Assembly: GCF_903915725.1 (NCBI RefSeq)
Contig: NZ_CAIWTY010000057.1
Location: forward strand, 1-64,000
Length of the DNA: 64,000 bases
Source of the DNA: an uncultured Rhodopila sp.
GTDB taxonomy: Bacteria > Pseudomonadota > Alphaproteobacteria > Acetobacterales > Acetobacteraceae
Direction of reading: 5' to 3'
Both the position numbers and the translations under genes were made by a program. The first letter of the stretch is position 1; each line of letters opens with the position of its first letter. Below are positions 32,913-42,271 of this stretch, piece after piece. The notes beneath the pieces were generated by a model that saw nothing but the letters and a program-made list of their open reading frames with translations, ran no database searches and was not told the DNA's origin.

Positions 32913-34604
32913 ATGCCTTTCGACTCATCGCCGGCGCCTGAGATCGGCCAGGTACCCGCTGGGCTCAGCCCGTTCGCCGCGTACGATCAGCTCGTGCACG
33001 GGGCTATCGCAAGGATGACCGGCGGCCGTTCGCCGATCCTCGCCACCGAGGCGTGGCTGGATTGGATCACGCACCTGGCGCTGTCACCCGGCAAACAGAT
33101 GGACCTGCTGTTGCGGGCTGGCGAGGCGGCCACCCACCTCAGCCAGCCTCCCGCCAAGGCCGACGGGTCGATCGCCGACCTCGGCACCTGGCCATACGAT
33201 TTTTTGGAAAGCGCCCATCGTGCGTCGCGAGACTGGTGGCATAGCGCCACGACCGGCGTTCGCGGCGTGTCGCAGCGCCATGAGCAGGTCCTCGACGCCA
33301 AGGTCAGCGAAGTTTTTCAAGCCATTTCGCCCAAGAACTCGCCGTTGACCAATCCCGCCGTCCAGCGCGTGACGCTGGACCGCGGCGGCCGGAACCTGAT
33401 CGACGGCGCGAAGAACGTCCTGGCCGACATCGCCGGGCGGAAGAAGTCGGCGCCGAGCGAAACATTCGCCGTCGGCAAGACCCTCGGCATCACCCCGGGC
33501 AAGGTCATTTTCCGCAACCCGCTGATCGAACTCATTCAGTACGAACCTGCAACGCCCACGGTCCATCCGGAGCCGGTGCTGATCGTCCCGGCATGGATCA
33601 TGAAATACTATATCCTTGACCTGAGGCCGCAGAACTCGATGATCCGGTACCTGGTCGGGCAAGGCCATACGGTCTTTTCGATCTCGTGGGTCAACCCGAC
33701 CGCCGAACACCAGACCGTTTCCATGGATGATTACCGGCGCCTCGGCGTCATGGCGGCCATCGACACCATCGGCCAGGTCGTGCCGGACAAGAAGATCCAT
33801 GCGGCCGGGTATTGCCTCGGCGGAACCATGCTGTCGATCGCGGCCGCGGCGATGGCGCGCGACAACGACGACCGCCTGGCGTCGGTGACCCTGTTCGCGG
33901 CGCAGACCGACTTCAGCGAGCCGGGCGAACTGAAGCTGTTCATTTCCGACTCCGAACTGACCTGGCTCGACAGCCTGATGTCGCAGAACGGCGGCCTGCA
34001 AGGCGAGCAGATGGCGGCTGCGTTCCAGGCGCTGCATGCCGAGGATCTCATCTGGACGCCGTTTATTCACCGCTACCTGCTCGGCGAGGCCGAGAACCTG
34101 AATGACCTTATGTCGTGGAATGCCGATCAGACCCGGATGCCGCGCCGCATGCATTCGGAATACCTGCGCAGCCTGTTCCTGAACAACGACCTGGCGGCCG
34201 GTCACTTCGTTGTCGGCGGCCGGCCGATTGTGCTGCGTGACATCCGCGTGCCGATCTTTGCACTCGGGACGGCGAAGGATCACGTCGCGCCGTGGCACTC
34301 GGTGTTCAAGATAACGCTGCTTGCGCGCACCGATGTCACCTTCTGCCTGGCCAGTGGCGGCCACAATGCCGGCGTGGTCAGCGAGCCCGGGCACAAGGGG
34401 CGCAGCTACCGCGTGCTGACGATGCCGGGGACCGAATCCTACGTCGATCCTGACGCCTATCTGGTGCGGGCGAAGCAGTGCGACGGCTCCTGGTGGCCGG
34501 AATGGCAGCGCTTTCTGTCCGAGCGCTCCGGCGCGCTCGTTGCGGCACCCGTGATGGCCCCTTCGCTGTGTGACGCCCCCGGCACCTACGTCCTCGCGGC
34601 CTGA
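32913..34604 (+). CDS. phaC: Poly(3-hydroxyalkanoate) synthase
   Basis: A 563-residue alpha/beta hydrolase that polymerises hydroxyacyl-CoA into PHA granules. The PhaC box is GYCLGGT, giving the nucleophile Cys301; the triad is completed by Asp456 (GTAKDHVAPW) and His484 (ASGGHNAGV). PAWIMKYYILDLRPQNSMIRYL and SWVNPT are conserved. Length fits a class I synthase. ATG 32913 is chosen because AAAGGA is 9 bases upstream; it abuts the earlier ATG at 32904. The following gene is a MaoC-phosphotransacetylase fusion, 26 bases away, which likely shares the transcript. Confidence 0.92.
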   Translation: MPFDSSPAPEIGQVPAGLSPFAAYDQLVHGAIARMTGGRSPILATEAWLDWITHLALSPGKQMDLLLRAGEAATHLSQPPAKADGSIADLGTWPYDFLESAHRASRDWWHSATTGVRGVSQRHEQVLDAKVSEVFQAISPKNSPLTNPAVQRVTLDRGGRNLIDGAKNVLADIAGRKKSAPSETFAVGKTLGITPGKVIFRNPLIELIQYEPATPTVHPEPVLIVPAWIMKYYILDLRPQNSMIRYLVGQGHTVFSISWVNPTAEHQTVSMDDYRRLGVMAAIDTIGQVVPDKKIHAAGYCLGGTMLSIAAAAMARDNDDRLASVTLFAAQTDFSEPGELKLFISDSELTWLDSLMSQNGGLQGEQMAAAFQALHAEDLIWTPFIHRYLLGEAENLNDLMSWNADQTRMPRRMHSEYLRSLFLNNDLAAGHFVVGGRPIVLRDIRVPIFALGTAKDHVAPWHSVFKITLLARTDVTFCLASGGHNAGVVSEPGHKGRSYRVLTMPGTESYVDPDAYLVRAKQCDGSWWPEWQRFLSERSGALVAAPVMAPSLCDAPGTYVLAA

Positions 34605-34630
34605 TCCCGAACTCCTGTAGAGTAACTGTC

Positions 34631-36088
34631 ATGGACACCATCGAACTCGTTCCGCACATCGACACTGGCGCGCTTTCCGCCAGGCGTCCGGTCACGGAGT
34701 TCATTGAGAACCGTACTTTCGACGAAATGGCTATCGGCGACACCGCGTCGCTGATGCGCACCTTCACGGAGGCCGACATCCAGCTTTTCGCCAATGTCTC
34801 CGGCGACGTGAATCCCGCCCATCTGGATCATGCTTATGCTGACCACTCCATGTTTCATGGCATTATCGCGCATGGGATGCTCGGCGGTTCGCTGTTCTCC
34901 ACCGTGCTCGGCACGATCCTGCCAGGACCGGGGACGATCTATCTCGGCCAGGACCTGCGCTTCAAGAAGCCGGTCAAGCCGGGCGATGTGCTGACTGTAA
35001 CGGTTACCGTGCGTGAGAAGGACCAGGAGAAGAAACGCGTCATCCTCGATTGCCGCTGCATCAACCTGGACGGCAAGGAGGTCATTTCCGGCACCGCCGA
35101 GGTCATTGCACCTGTGGAGAAGATCCGCCGCGAGCGCATGCCGCTGCCCGACGTGTCGGTGATTCAGCACGGGGCGCTGACGTTGCTGCTGCGCAGCGCC
35201 TCCGCCTTGCCGCCGCTGCCGACCGCGGTGGTGCATCCTTGCGATCGCGACAGTCTTTCAAGTGCCCTGCAAGCCGCGGCAACCGGCTTCATCGATCCCG
35301 TACTGATCGGCCCCGAAGCCCGCATCCGAGCGGTTGCGCTGGCGGAGGGTCTCGACCTGACCGGGATCCGCATCGTCGATACCGCGCATGCGCGCGAATC
35401 CGCCGCGGTCGCCGCCCGCCTTGCCCGCGATGGCGGCGTCAAGGCGCTGATGAAGGGAAGCCTGCACACCGATGAACTGATGCTGGAGGTGATGCGCAAG
35501 GAAAACAACCTGCGGACCAAACGGCGCTTCAGCCATGCCTATGTCATGTTGATCGCATCGTCGGGTAAACTGCTGCTGGTCTCCGACGGCGCGATCATCA
35601 TCGCACCGACTCTGGAAGACAAGGTCGATATCGTGCAGAACGCGATCGACCTGGCGATCACGTTGGGCATCGCCGTGCCGAAAGTGGCGCTGTTGTCGTC
35701 GGTGGAGACTGTTACGGCGCAGATTCCGTCTACGCTGGATGCCGCAGCATTGTGCAAGATGGCGGATCGCGGGCAGATCAAGGGCGGCATCCTCGACGGC
35801 CCGCTGGCGTTCGACAATGCCATCAGCGCCGTCGCGGCGCTGACCAAGGGCATCGCCTCCATGGTGGCCGGCAGCCCCGACGTTCTGATCGTGCCGAGCG
35901 TCGAAGCCGGCAACATGCTGGCCAAGCAGATGATCCACTCGGGTTCGGCCGAGGCCGCCGGCATCGTTCTTGGCGGCACCGTGCCGATCATCCTGACCGG
36001 GCGAGCCGACGACATCCAGACCCGCCTGGCGTCCTGCGCCGTCGCGGTGTTGGTTGCCAACGGTCCGGCGCCGGTGCGGCAGGCCTAA
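34631..36088 (+). CDS. Bifunctional enoyl-CoA hydratase / phosphate acyltransferase
   Basis: A 485-residue fusion. Residues about 20-155 are a MaoC hotdog domain with the (R)-hydratase motif ANVSGDVNPAHLDHAYA and GIIAHGMLGGSLFS. Residues about 170-485 are a phosphate acetyl/butyryltransferase (ALMKGSLHTDELMLEVMRKE, IIIAPTLEDKVDIVQNAI, DVLIVPSVEAGNMLAKQM). The first half can make (R)-3-hydroxyacyl-CoA for PhaC; the second interconverts acyl-CoA and acyl phosphate. The fused form is known in alphaproteobacteria. No acetate kinase gene follows. Confidence 0.93.
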   Translation: MDTIELVPHIDTGALSARRPVTEFIENRTFDEMAIGDTASLMRTFTEADIQLFANVSGDVNPAHLDHAYADHSMFHGIIAHGMLGGSLFSTVLGTILPGPGTIYLGQDLRFKKPVKPGDVLTVTVTVREKDQEKKRVILDCRCINLDGKEVISGTAEVIAPVEKIRRERMPLPDVSVIQHGALTLLLRSASALPPLPTAVVHPCDRDSLSSALQAAATGFIDPVLIGPEARIRAVALAEGLDLTGIRIVDTAHARESAAVAARLARDGGVKALMKGSLHTDELMLEVMRKENNLRTKRRFSHAYVMLIASSGKLLLVSDGAIIIAPTLEDKVDIVQNAIDLAITLGIAVPKVALLSSVETVTAQIPSTLDAAALCKMADRGQIKGGILDGPLAFDNAISAVAALTKGIASMVAGSPDVLIVPSVEAGNMLAKQMIHSGSAEAAGIVLGGTVPIILTGRADDIQTRLASCAVAVLVANGPAPVRQA

Positions 36089-36133
36089 TACCAGCCGGCG
36101 TTGACTTTGACCGGCCGGAAGGCCGACCGTATT

Positions 36134-36217
36134 GTCATGGCGGGCGCAGGCCCGCCATCCAGGCCTTTGTTTACGCAAAGAAAATGCGTGGATGCCGACC
36201 TCCGTCGACATGACGGG
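36134..36217. repeat. Intergenic hairpin repeat (copy F)
   Basis: Complete unit: GTCATGGCGGGCGCAGGCCCGCCAT hairpin segments (36134-36158), then CCAGGCCTTTG and CAAAG-AAAATGCGTGGATG, then GCCGACCTCCGTCGACATGACGG. The central arms carry mismatches (CCAGGCC in place of CCACGCC). It lies between the convergent MaoC-PTA and hbd genes. Confidence 0.87.
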
Positions 36218-36380
36218 GTGGCTGCGCCCGAGAGTCAAGGTCATCGCCGGTTGGTATAAGTCGAACGGCGCCGTTCCGAGCCAGGCCGGGCGGCCCGACC
36301 CGTTGCCGGTGATGCCCGGTCAACGGGCCGTCGCGCCACCGCAGAGGTTTCATCTCCGGCGGTGGCGCGACTCGCGGGCG

Positions 36381-37310
36381 TCAGCGAGTCGGCTGCGGCG
36401 GGTTCTTGCTGTAGTCGTAGAAACCGCGACCGGTCTTGCGGCCAAACCAACCAGCTTCAACGTATTTTACCAGTAACGGGCATGCCCGATACTTGCTGTC
36501 TCCCAGGCCCTCGTGCAGCACGTGCATGATGGCCAGAATCGTGTCGAGGCCAATCAGATCAGCCAGTTCGAGCGGACCCATCGGATGGTTGGCGCCCAGC
36601 TTGAGTGCCTTGTCGATGGACTCCACGCCGCCAACGCCTTCGTATAGTGCGAAGACTGCCTCGTTGATCATCGGAACGAGGATACGGTTCACGATGAACC
36701 CGGGGAAGTCCTCCGCGTCCGCGGTCGACTTGCCAAGCCGGGCAGCGAGCGCACGAGTCGCCTGGAACGTTGCGTCGCTGGTTGCGATGCCGCGAATGAC
36801 CTCGACGAGCTTCATGACGGGAACAGGGTTCATGAAGTGCATGCCGATGAACAATTCGGGCCGGCCGGTGACCGAGGCCAGCCGCGTTATCGAGATGGAC
36901 GAGGTGTTCGAGGCAATGATGCAGGAGGGCTTGAGATGCGGGACGAGCTGCCTGAACACCTCCAGCTTGATTGCCTCCTTTTCCGAGGCTGCCTCGATGA
37001 CGATGTCCGCATCGCCGAAGGCCGCATAGTCCGTCGCGGTCCGGATCAGTGCCAAAGCCGCCTGCCTGGCGTTGCTGGAGAGCGACCCCTTCGTCACCTG
37101 GCGGTCCAGGTTGCGGGTGATGGTGGCCAAGGCCTTGTCGAGCGGCGCCTGCGCCACGTCGAGCATGATCACCGGAATACCGGCCAGCCCGCAAACCTGG
37201 GCGATCCCGCCGCCCATCTGGCCGGCTCCGACGATGCCGACAAGGGATATATCGTTGTTATCCATAGCGAAGCCGTCGCCGGTGGGCGATGGGTCTGTCG
37301 TGATAGCCAT
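36381..37310 (-). CDS. hbd: 3-hydroxybutyryl-CoA dehydrogenase
   Basis: A 309-residue NAD(P)-dependent dehydrogenase interconverting acetoacetyl-CoA and 3-hydroxybutyryl-CoA. The Rossmann motif is GIVGAGQMGGGIAQV; the catalytic pair is the Glu of IEAASEKEAIK and the His of GMHFMNPVPVMKLVEV; FPGFIVNRILVPMINEAV and KLGANHPMGPLELADLIGLD complete the fold. The N-terminus is about 20 residues longer than usual, but AGGAGAG sits 8 bases upstream of ATG 37310; ATG 37265 is the alternative. It converges on the PHA genes and probably feeds or drains the same pool. Confidence 0.93.
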   Translation of the reverse strand: MAITTDPSPTGDGFAMDNNDISLVGIVGAGQMGGGIAQVCGLAGIPVIMLDVAQAPLDKALATITRNLDRQVTKGSLSSNARQAALALIRTATDYAAFGDADIVIEAASEKEAIKLEVFRQLVPHLKPSCIIASNTSSISITRLASVTGRPELFIGMHFMNPVPVMKLVEVIRGIATSDATFQATRALAARLGKSTADAEDFPGFIVNRILVPMINEAVFALYEGVGGVESIDKALKLGANHPMGPLELADLIGLDTILAIMHVLHEGLGDSKYRACPLLVKYVEAGWFGRKTGRGFYDYSKNPPQPTR

Positions 37311-38049
37311 GTCTTTGCTCTCCTGCGGAACGCGCGCCGGCTGTCGATCTGCCCATGACCGGGGCGAGCGCAGCTATCGCTGTGGCGACGGGCCGGACGG
37401 CAGGCGCATGTGTCATCCGTTCTCGTCGCAGACGCAACAGGATTGTGCGCTGCAACACGTCGTTTCGTGAGGCATCGGCGGCAAACCCGCTGACGCTCGG
37501 CGGCCAGTCGGCCCGGTAAGCCGTGTCCGGCCGCCCCGCCAGGGAGTAAACGTCACCCTGCCATGGTGCCGTGGCATGCCGGGCACGATTCCTCCGCGCC
37601 GGAAGCCGCGGCAATAGCTGGCCGTCTGTCTCAACCCTTCCGGTCGGCATACTACACCGTTACGATACGTGCCACGAACGGGAGCCGCGCCGGGACGATC
37701 CCCGGTCTTCGAGCGAGCGCTTCCGCGGTGTTCGGCCGCCATCCGGCGGTTGCGGTCAGCGCACGACCGGGCTTCGGCCCTTCTCTGCGGTTGGTGTCAC
37801 GGTTCGGTACGGCAGAGGACCGCGCGTCCGGATTCGCTCCGTGCCGGTGTGCGGTAACCTGCCGGCGGGCTTGGACGGTCCCGTCCGGCCGGCACGGACC
37901 CATGCGCACCAGCTTGTGAAAACATGCATGCTGATAGTTTGAACTGCGTCATCTATGATCCATACTAACGCTGAAGTTCTTCGCCTTGGAAGAACTCATG
38001 ACCCGGCGACCTAGAACTATAGTGCGATAATCATGGAAAGTAAGTTGGC
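37311..38049. other. 739-bp intergenic region without a supported gene
   Basis: Several overlapping frames up to about 130 codons are open on both strands, but none resembles a protein or has a ribosome binding site. The right 110 bases are markedly AT-richer. There, AGTTCTTC (37975-37982) and GAAGAACT (37989-37996) form an exact 8-base inverted repeat with a 6-base loop, and TTGAAC (37939-37944) is a possible -35 for the multicopper oxidase gene. Confidence 0.5.
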
Positions 38050-40203
38050 ATGAACCTCACCCGCATGACGGTTGCGCTGGCTCTGCCTGCCTGCTTACTT
38101 ATCAGCAATGATGGACGGGCGGCCGAACTTCAGCAACCCGTTGTGCTCTTCACCGCGGGTGTCGCAACACATCCACCGGACACCAGTCCACAACCTCCCG
38201 GTTCGGTGACAACCTGTACGGCACTGGGGGCGCACGGACCGGTCGACCCCGGGCGTCTGACCCTCGCCGACACAACATTTCCCGATGTCGGCCCTTACGC
38301 CGTTACACTTCCGGGCTATGGCACCTCGACTAAAGCAAGGTCCGCGCCGCAATTTTCCTATAACCCGGCGATCGTCAGTGCATCCCCCGGCGACACGCTT
38401 CGCTTTGATATCGTCAACCATCTTACTGCTGCCGAGCCTGAAGGGGGCATAACCAATTTTCACGCGCACGGTATCATTGCGAGCCCGAGGCCCTGCAACC
38501 CTTTGGGGGACTATATTCTCGTGGAGGATCAGCCCGGGCAGACCACCCATTACCGCATGGATATTCCGGTTGCTTTGCCCGGGCATATGTTCGGCAATGA
38601 TTCGGCTCCGCGACCTTACCCGTCCGGCCTGCTGTGGTTCCATGCCCACCTGCACGGCACAACCCACGACAGCGTCATGGCCGGTCAATCGGGGCTGCTA
38701 TACATCGGCGACCTGCACGCCGATTTGCGCGCTGCACCGAATCTGGACGCAAGCACGGCCTCGACGCTCGACCGCACCGACGTCGTCTATCTGGCCTTGC
38801 GCGATATTCAGCTCACTGTCCCGCCTGCTGCCGAACCGGATACGGTAACTCCGGGCACGAATGCGACCTGGGTCAAGGGCGAGGATTACAACACCGGGCT
38901 TTGCCCGTCGGTGGCCAATCCACCCCTTCCCCCCGCACCCGGTGAATTTTCCGGACCGGGATATTGCGGCGTGCACGGCACTTCGACCTCCGCACCCGAC
39001 ACTGTCTGGATGTACACGGTCAACGGCCAGTATTACCCGACGATTACCTTTCGGCCCGGCGCACATCAGATCTGGCGTATCGCGAACCTGAGCGCCAGCG
39101 CGACCTATGTGCTGCAACTGGTGGACGATGCGACAGGCCAGCCGCAGGTGCTCAATGTGCTCGCGCTGGACGGTCTCGTTGCCGGCACGAGCGCGCCCGG
39201 TGCAACGGATCTCCATGTCGGTGTCAAGCTGAAGAACCTGCTGCTATTGCCGGCGAGCCGGGCGGAGGTATTCGTTGCCAACGTCGCCGGGACCAAGACC
39301 CGGCCGATGACGCTGCGCACCACCGGTATCACGACAGGGCCGGCCGGCGACCCCTGGCCGCAAATGAGCCTGGCCCGGGTGGTGATGGAGCCTTACGCGG
39401 CCGGGCCGACGCCGCAAACCGTGCTGGACCCGACGCTTCTCGAAACGGATGCGGCGGCGATCCCGCTTGACGTGACGTTGCCCAATGCGGCGCGCACGCT
39501 GTCGCCGGTTATTGCCCCGGTCGCCGGTATCGCCCCGGTCAACTGCGTCACCTTGCCTCTCAACACGACCGTTCGCCGCCGCGTTACGTTTTCCGAGACG
39601 CCGACGGAATTCGAACTCCAAAGCGAAGTCGTTACGCCGAACGGAACGCCGATCGATGCCAGCCACACGATCGGCCCGGAACAATTCCCGATGGCCGCCG
39701 CGACAGCGCCCAATTCCGTGCCCCATGTCTGTCCCCGGCTGGGTACGCGGGAGGTGTGGGAACTGGTCAATACCACTCAGGAACTGCATAACTTCCATAT
39801 TCACCAGACCAAGTTCCGCCTGTCGGTGCAGAGCGATCCCGGCGCGCCGGAGAACCTCGTGGCCGTTCAGGACCCGTCGGGTTTGATCGCGCATTACGAG
39901 CCGGAGGCACAGGGAGCCGTACCCGATGCCGACGTTGACATGTGGCATGATACGCTTCCGGTACCGCCTGCCTCGCTTGACGGCAAAACCCCCGGCCGAA
40001 CTTTTGTTACAATCCCCTTCTTCGCTACTCAGCAGGTCGGCGACTTCGTGTTCCACTGTCACTATCTTGATCACGAGGACGGCGGGATGATGGCGATCGC
40101 ACAGGTATGGGATCCCACCGTGGTGGCATCGACCGACCCGATTGCACAACTTGCCAGCCTGATGACCAATGCGATTTGCGCCTTGCCGCGGCGGGCACCT
40201 TAA
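38050..40203 (+). CDS. Periplasmic multicopper oxidase
   Basis: A 717-residue secreted multicopper oxidase. The signal peptide (residues 1-24) is cleaved near GRAA. The four copper-ligand segments are all present: NFHAHG and WFHAHLHG in the N-terminal cupredoxin domain, LHNFHIHQTKF and FHCHYLDHEDGGMMAI at the C-terminus; the last supplies the Cys-His electron path and a Met axial ligand. It is longer than laccases and CueO, with extended loops. Substrate may be Cu(I), Mn(II) or phenolics. GGAAAG precedes the start. No copper regulator or chaperone is adjacent. Confidence 0.9.
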   Translation: MNLTRMTVALALPACLLISNDGRAAELQQPVVLFTAGVATHPPDTSPQPPGSVTTCTALGAHGPVDPGRLTLADTTFPDVGPYAVTLPGYGTSTKARSAPQFSYNPAIVSASPGDTLRFDIVNHLTAAEPEGGITNFHAHGIIASPRPCNPLGDYILVEDQPGQTTHYRMDIPVALPGHMFGNDSAPRPYPSGLLWFHAHLHGTTHDSVMAGQSGLLYIGDLHADLRAAPNLDASTASTLDRTDVVYLALRDIQLTVPPAAEPDTVTPGTNATWVKGEDYNTGLCPSVANPPLPPAPGEFSGPGYCGVHGTSTSAPDTVWMYTVNGQYYPTITFRPGAHQIWRIANLSASATYVLQLVDDATGQPQVLNVLALDGLVAGTSAPGATDLHVGVKLKNLLLLPASRAEVFVANVAGTKTRPMTLRTTGITTGPAGDPWPQMSLARVVMEPYAAGPTPQTVLDPTLLETDAAAIPLDVTLPNAARTLSPVIAPVAGIAPVNCVTLPLNTTVRRRVTFSETPTEFELQSEVVTPNGTPIDASHTIGPEQFPMAAATAPNSVPHVCPRLGTREVWELVNTTQELHNFHIHQTKFRLSVQSDPGAPENLVAVQDPSGLIAHYEPEAQGAVPDADVDMWHDTLPVPPASLDGKTPGRTFVTIPFFATQQVGDFVFHCHYLDHEDGGMMAIAQVWDPTVVASTDPIAQLASLMTNAICALPRRAP

Positions 40204-40579
40204 GGGCCGCCATCCATAGTCCGTATCGCGCCGCGGGGATTCGGGTTCAAACGCTTATCGTCAGCATTCGGGCATCGGATTTCTTACAGGGCCACCACCT
40301 CTGATAGGAAGAGCCTGATCCCGTTCCAGTTTCCTTGCGGCGAGTCCGCCGCCACGTCAATCTGGAATTCCGACACGACGCGCCCGGTGGCGGTACGACT
40401 CCAGCACGGCTGTTGGTAATTGTGTCGATGGCCATACCGGCTGCTGTGGGGTTGGAGGCCCTCGCGTTCCGGCCAGAGAGGTGGACCCTCACTTCGGCGC
40501 GCCGGCCGGCGTTCCCGTGCAGTCCGGCAGGACCACCTGGGTGGGCCGTCCGAAACGCTCTGTAAGTATTTGAAAAGAC
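40204..40579. other. Intergenic region between the multicopper oxidase gene and tRNA-Thr
   Basis: No frame in these 376 bases resembles a protein, and no integrase, direct repeat of the tRNA end or attachment site was seen. Confidence 0.5.
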
Positions 40580-40654
<75 letters not shown>

Positions 40655-40729
40655 GCCGGGTTCAGGCGCGGGGCCGTTACCTAGCCGCTTGATCCCGCCC
40701 GCGCAAGCCTGTCTTCAACATCCGGCGGC

Positions 40730-42190
40730 CTAAAGCGCGGCAACAAGCGCACGCATCTCGTTGGCATCGTGCGCCGCGCCGAACACATACCGGTCCGGAC
40801 GCACCAGAACCGCCTCGGCGCCGATCCCGTCAAGCCAAGGGCCGTATGCCGAATCCGTCACGACCGCCACATCCCGCGCCCTCAGCATGGCCCAAAGATC
40901 ATCGGATAGACGGCATGCGACATCGCCGCGCATCACCGCCGCGAAGCGGTAGCCGATACGGTCATCCAACCCGATTCCCCCGTCGGCCATCGGTTGCGGC
41001 GCCATCCGGCCGCGCGGCTCCGGCAATCCGCCGCACAGGCCCGGGCCGAGGCGCGGCTCGATCAAGTCCATCCGTGCCGAACCGCCGCCGTTCAGCAACG
41101 GCTCCGGCGCCGAGGTCTTCATCAGCCCGCCGATCCGCACCGCCATCTCGATATACTCCCGGACATGCGGCTCCCGCTCGGAGTGGTAGGTGTCGAGCAA
41201 GGAGGCACCATCCTGCCCGCGCAGCACGCGTCCCAGCTTCCAGGCCAGGTTCGCCACATCGCGCAGCCCTGCGCACAGGCCCTGGCCAAGAAACGGCGGT
41301 GTCAGATGCGCCGCATCCCCCGCGATCAGCAGCTTGCCGAGGCGCCAGCGGGAGGCGATGGCGGCGCGGAAGGTATATACCGCTGCGCGTTCGACCTCGA
41401 TCTCCTCCGGCGCGGCCCAGCGCTCCAGCAGCCGCAGCACCGACTCGGGCCGGGTCATGGATTCGGAGTCTTCCTCCGGCAGCAGCGCGATCTCCCACCG
41501 CCGCCGATCGCCGGTGCCGCTTATAGAGGCCGCCGGGCGGCGGCCGTCGCAATACCGCACGCTGTCGGCGCCGAGATCGGGCGGCGGGCGGCGCAGTATG
41601 ACATCCGCCGCCAGCCAGCGCTCCTCGAAGCCGAGATCCTCCATCGCGCCGCCGATAACGTGCCGGAGCAAAGACTGCGCCCCGTCGCAGCCGACGGCGA
41701 ACCGCGCATTGATGTGCTGGATTTCGCCGCCGGCAAGATCTTTGTAGAGCAGCTCGACCGCATCGGCGCCCCGTTCCACGGAGATGACTTCGGCCTGCCG
41801 CCGCAGCGTCACGCCCGGCCAGCGGCTCAGCCCGTCGCACAGCACCTTTTCCAGGTCCGGCTGGTGGAACCGATAGCCGGCGTGCCAGCCCTGCGGACCG
41901 ATAGCCGCCGGACGCGGCCATTCGAGCAGCAACCGCCCGCCGGGATCGACGAATTTCGTGCCCGGGGATATATCCAGAACGGGTAGCATTGCCTCCACCA
42001 GGCCGGCGGTCTGCAGCAGGCGCATGATCTCGGCATCGAAGTGCACCGCGCGCGGCAAGTCGCGGATTGCCGCCTCACGCTCCAGCACGGCGACGCGCAA
42101 CCCTTGCAGGCCGAGCAGGTTCGCCAGCATTGCGCCGACCGGGCCGCAACCGATGACGGCGACATCCACCCGATGCACCACACCCCCCAT
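40730..42190 (-). CDS. FAD-dependent aromatic monooxygenase (MhpA/UbiH type)
   Basis: A 486-residue class A flavoprotein hydroxylase. The FAD motif is VAVIGCGPVGAMLANLL near the N-terminus; the second FAD motif is LLIAGDAAHLTPPFLGQGLCAGLRDVANL; the DG-type motif VGCDGAQSLLRHVIG lies between. It resembles 3-(3-hydroxyphenyl)propionate hydroxylase. The start at 42190 puts the Rossmann motif at the usual place, with AGGAAAG 11 bases upstream; a 42244 start would add 18 unsupported residues. No other ring-cleavage genes are adjacent, so the substrate is unknown. Confidence 0.87.
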   Translation of the reverse strand: MGGVVHRVDVAVIGCGPVGAMLANLLGLQGLRVAVLEREAAIRDLPRAVHFDAEIMRLLQTAGLVEAMLPVLDISPGTKFVDPGGRLLLEWPRPAAIGPQGWHAGYRFHQPDLEKVLCDGLSRWPGVTLRRQAEVISVERGADAVELLYKDLAGGEIQHINARFAVGCDGAQSLLRHVIGGAMEDLGFEERWLAADVILRRPPPDLGADSVRYCDGRRPAASISGTGDRRRWEIALLPEEDSESMTRPESVLRLLERWAAPEEIEVERAAVYTFRAAIASRWRLGKLLIAGDAAHLTPPFLGQGLCAGLRDVANLAWKLGRVLRGQDGASLLDTYHSEREPHVREYIEMAVRIGGLMKTSAPEPLLNGGGSARMDLIEPRLGPGLCGGLPEPRGRMAPQPMADGGIGLDDRIGYRFAAVMRGDVACRLSDDLWAMLRARDVAVVTDSAYGPWLDGIGAEAVLVRPDRYVFGAAHDANEMRALVAAL

Positions 42191-42271
42191 TGGGCAATAA
42201 TTCTTTCCTTCATGTAATCTTCCATGCGGCTGAATTCCCTGCAAGTCACCTTTTCAAAAACTTCACAGATT

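Noticed and set aside
37413-37942. Several 100-130 codon frames in the gap before the multicopper oxidase gene
   Set aside because: They overlap each other on both strands, have no ribosome binding sites and no recognisable domain; probably open by high GC content.
40204-40579. An integration site at tRNA-Thr
   Set aside because: No integrase gene, no duplicated tRNA 3' end and no change in gene content was seen around the tRNA.
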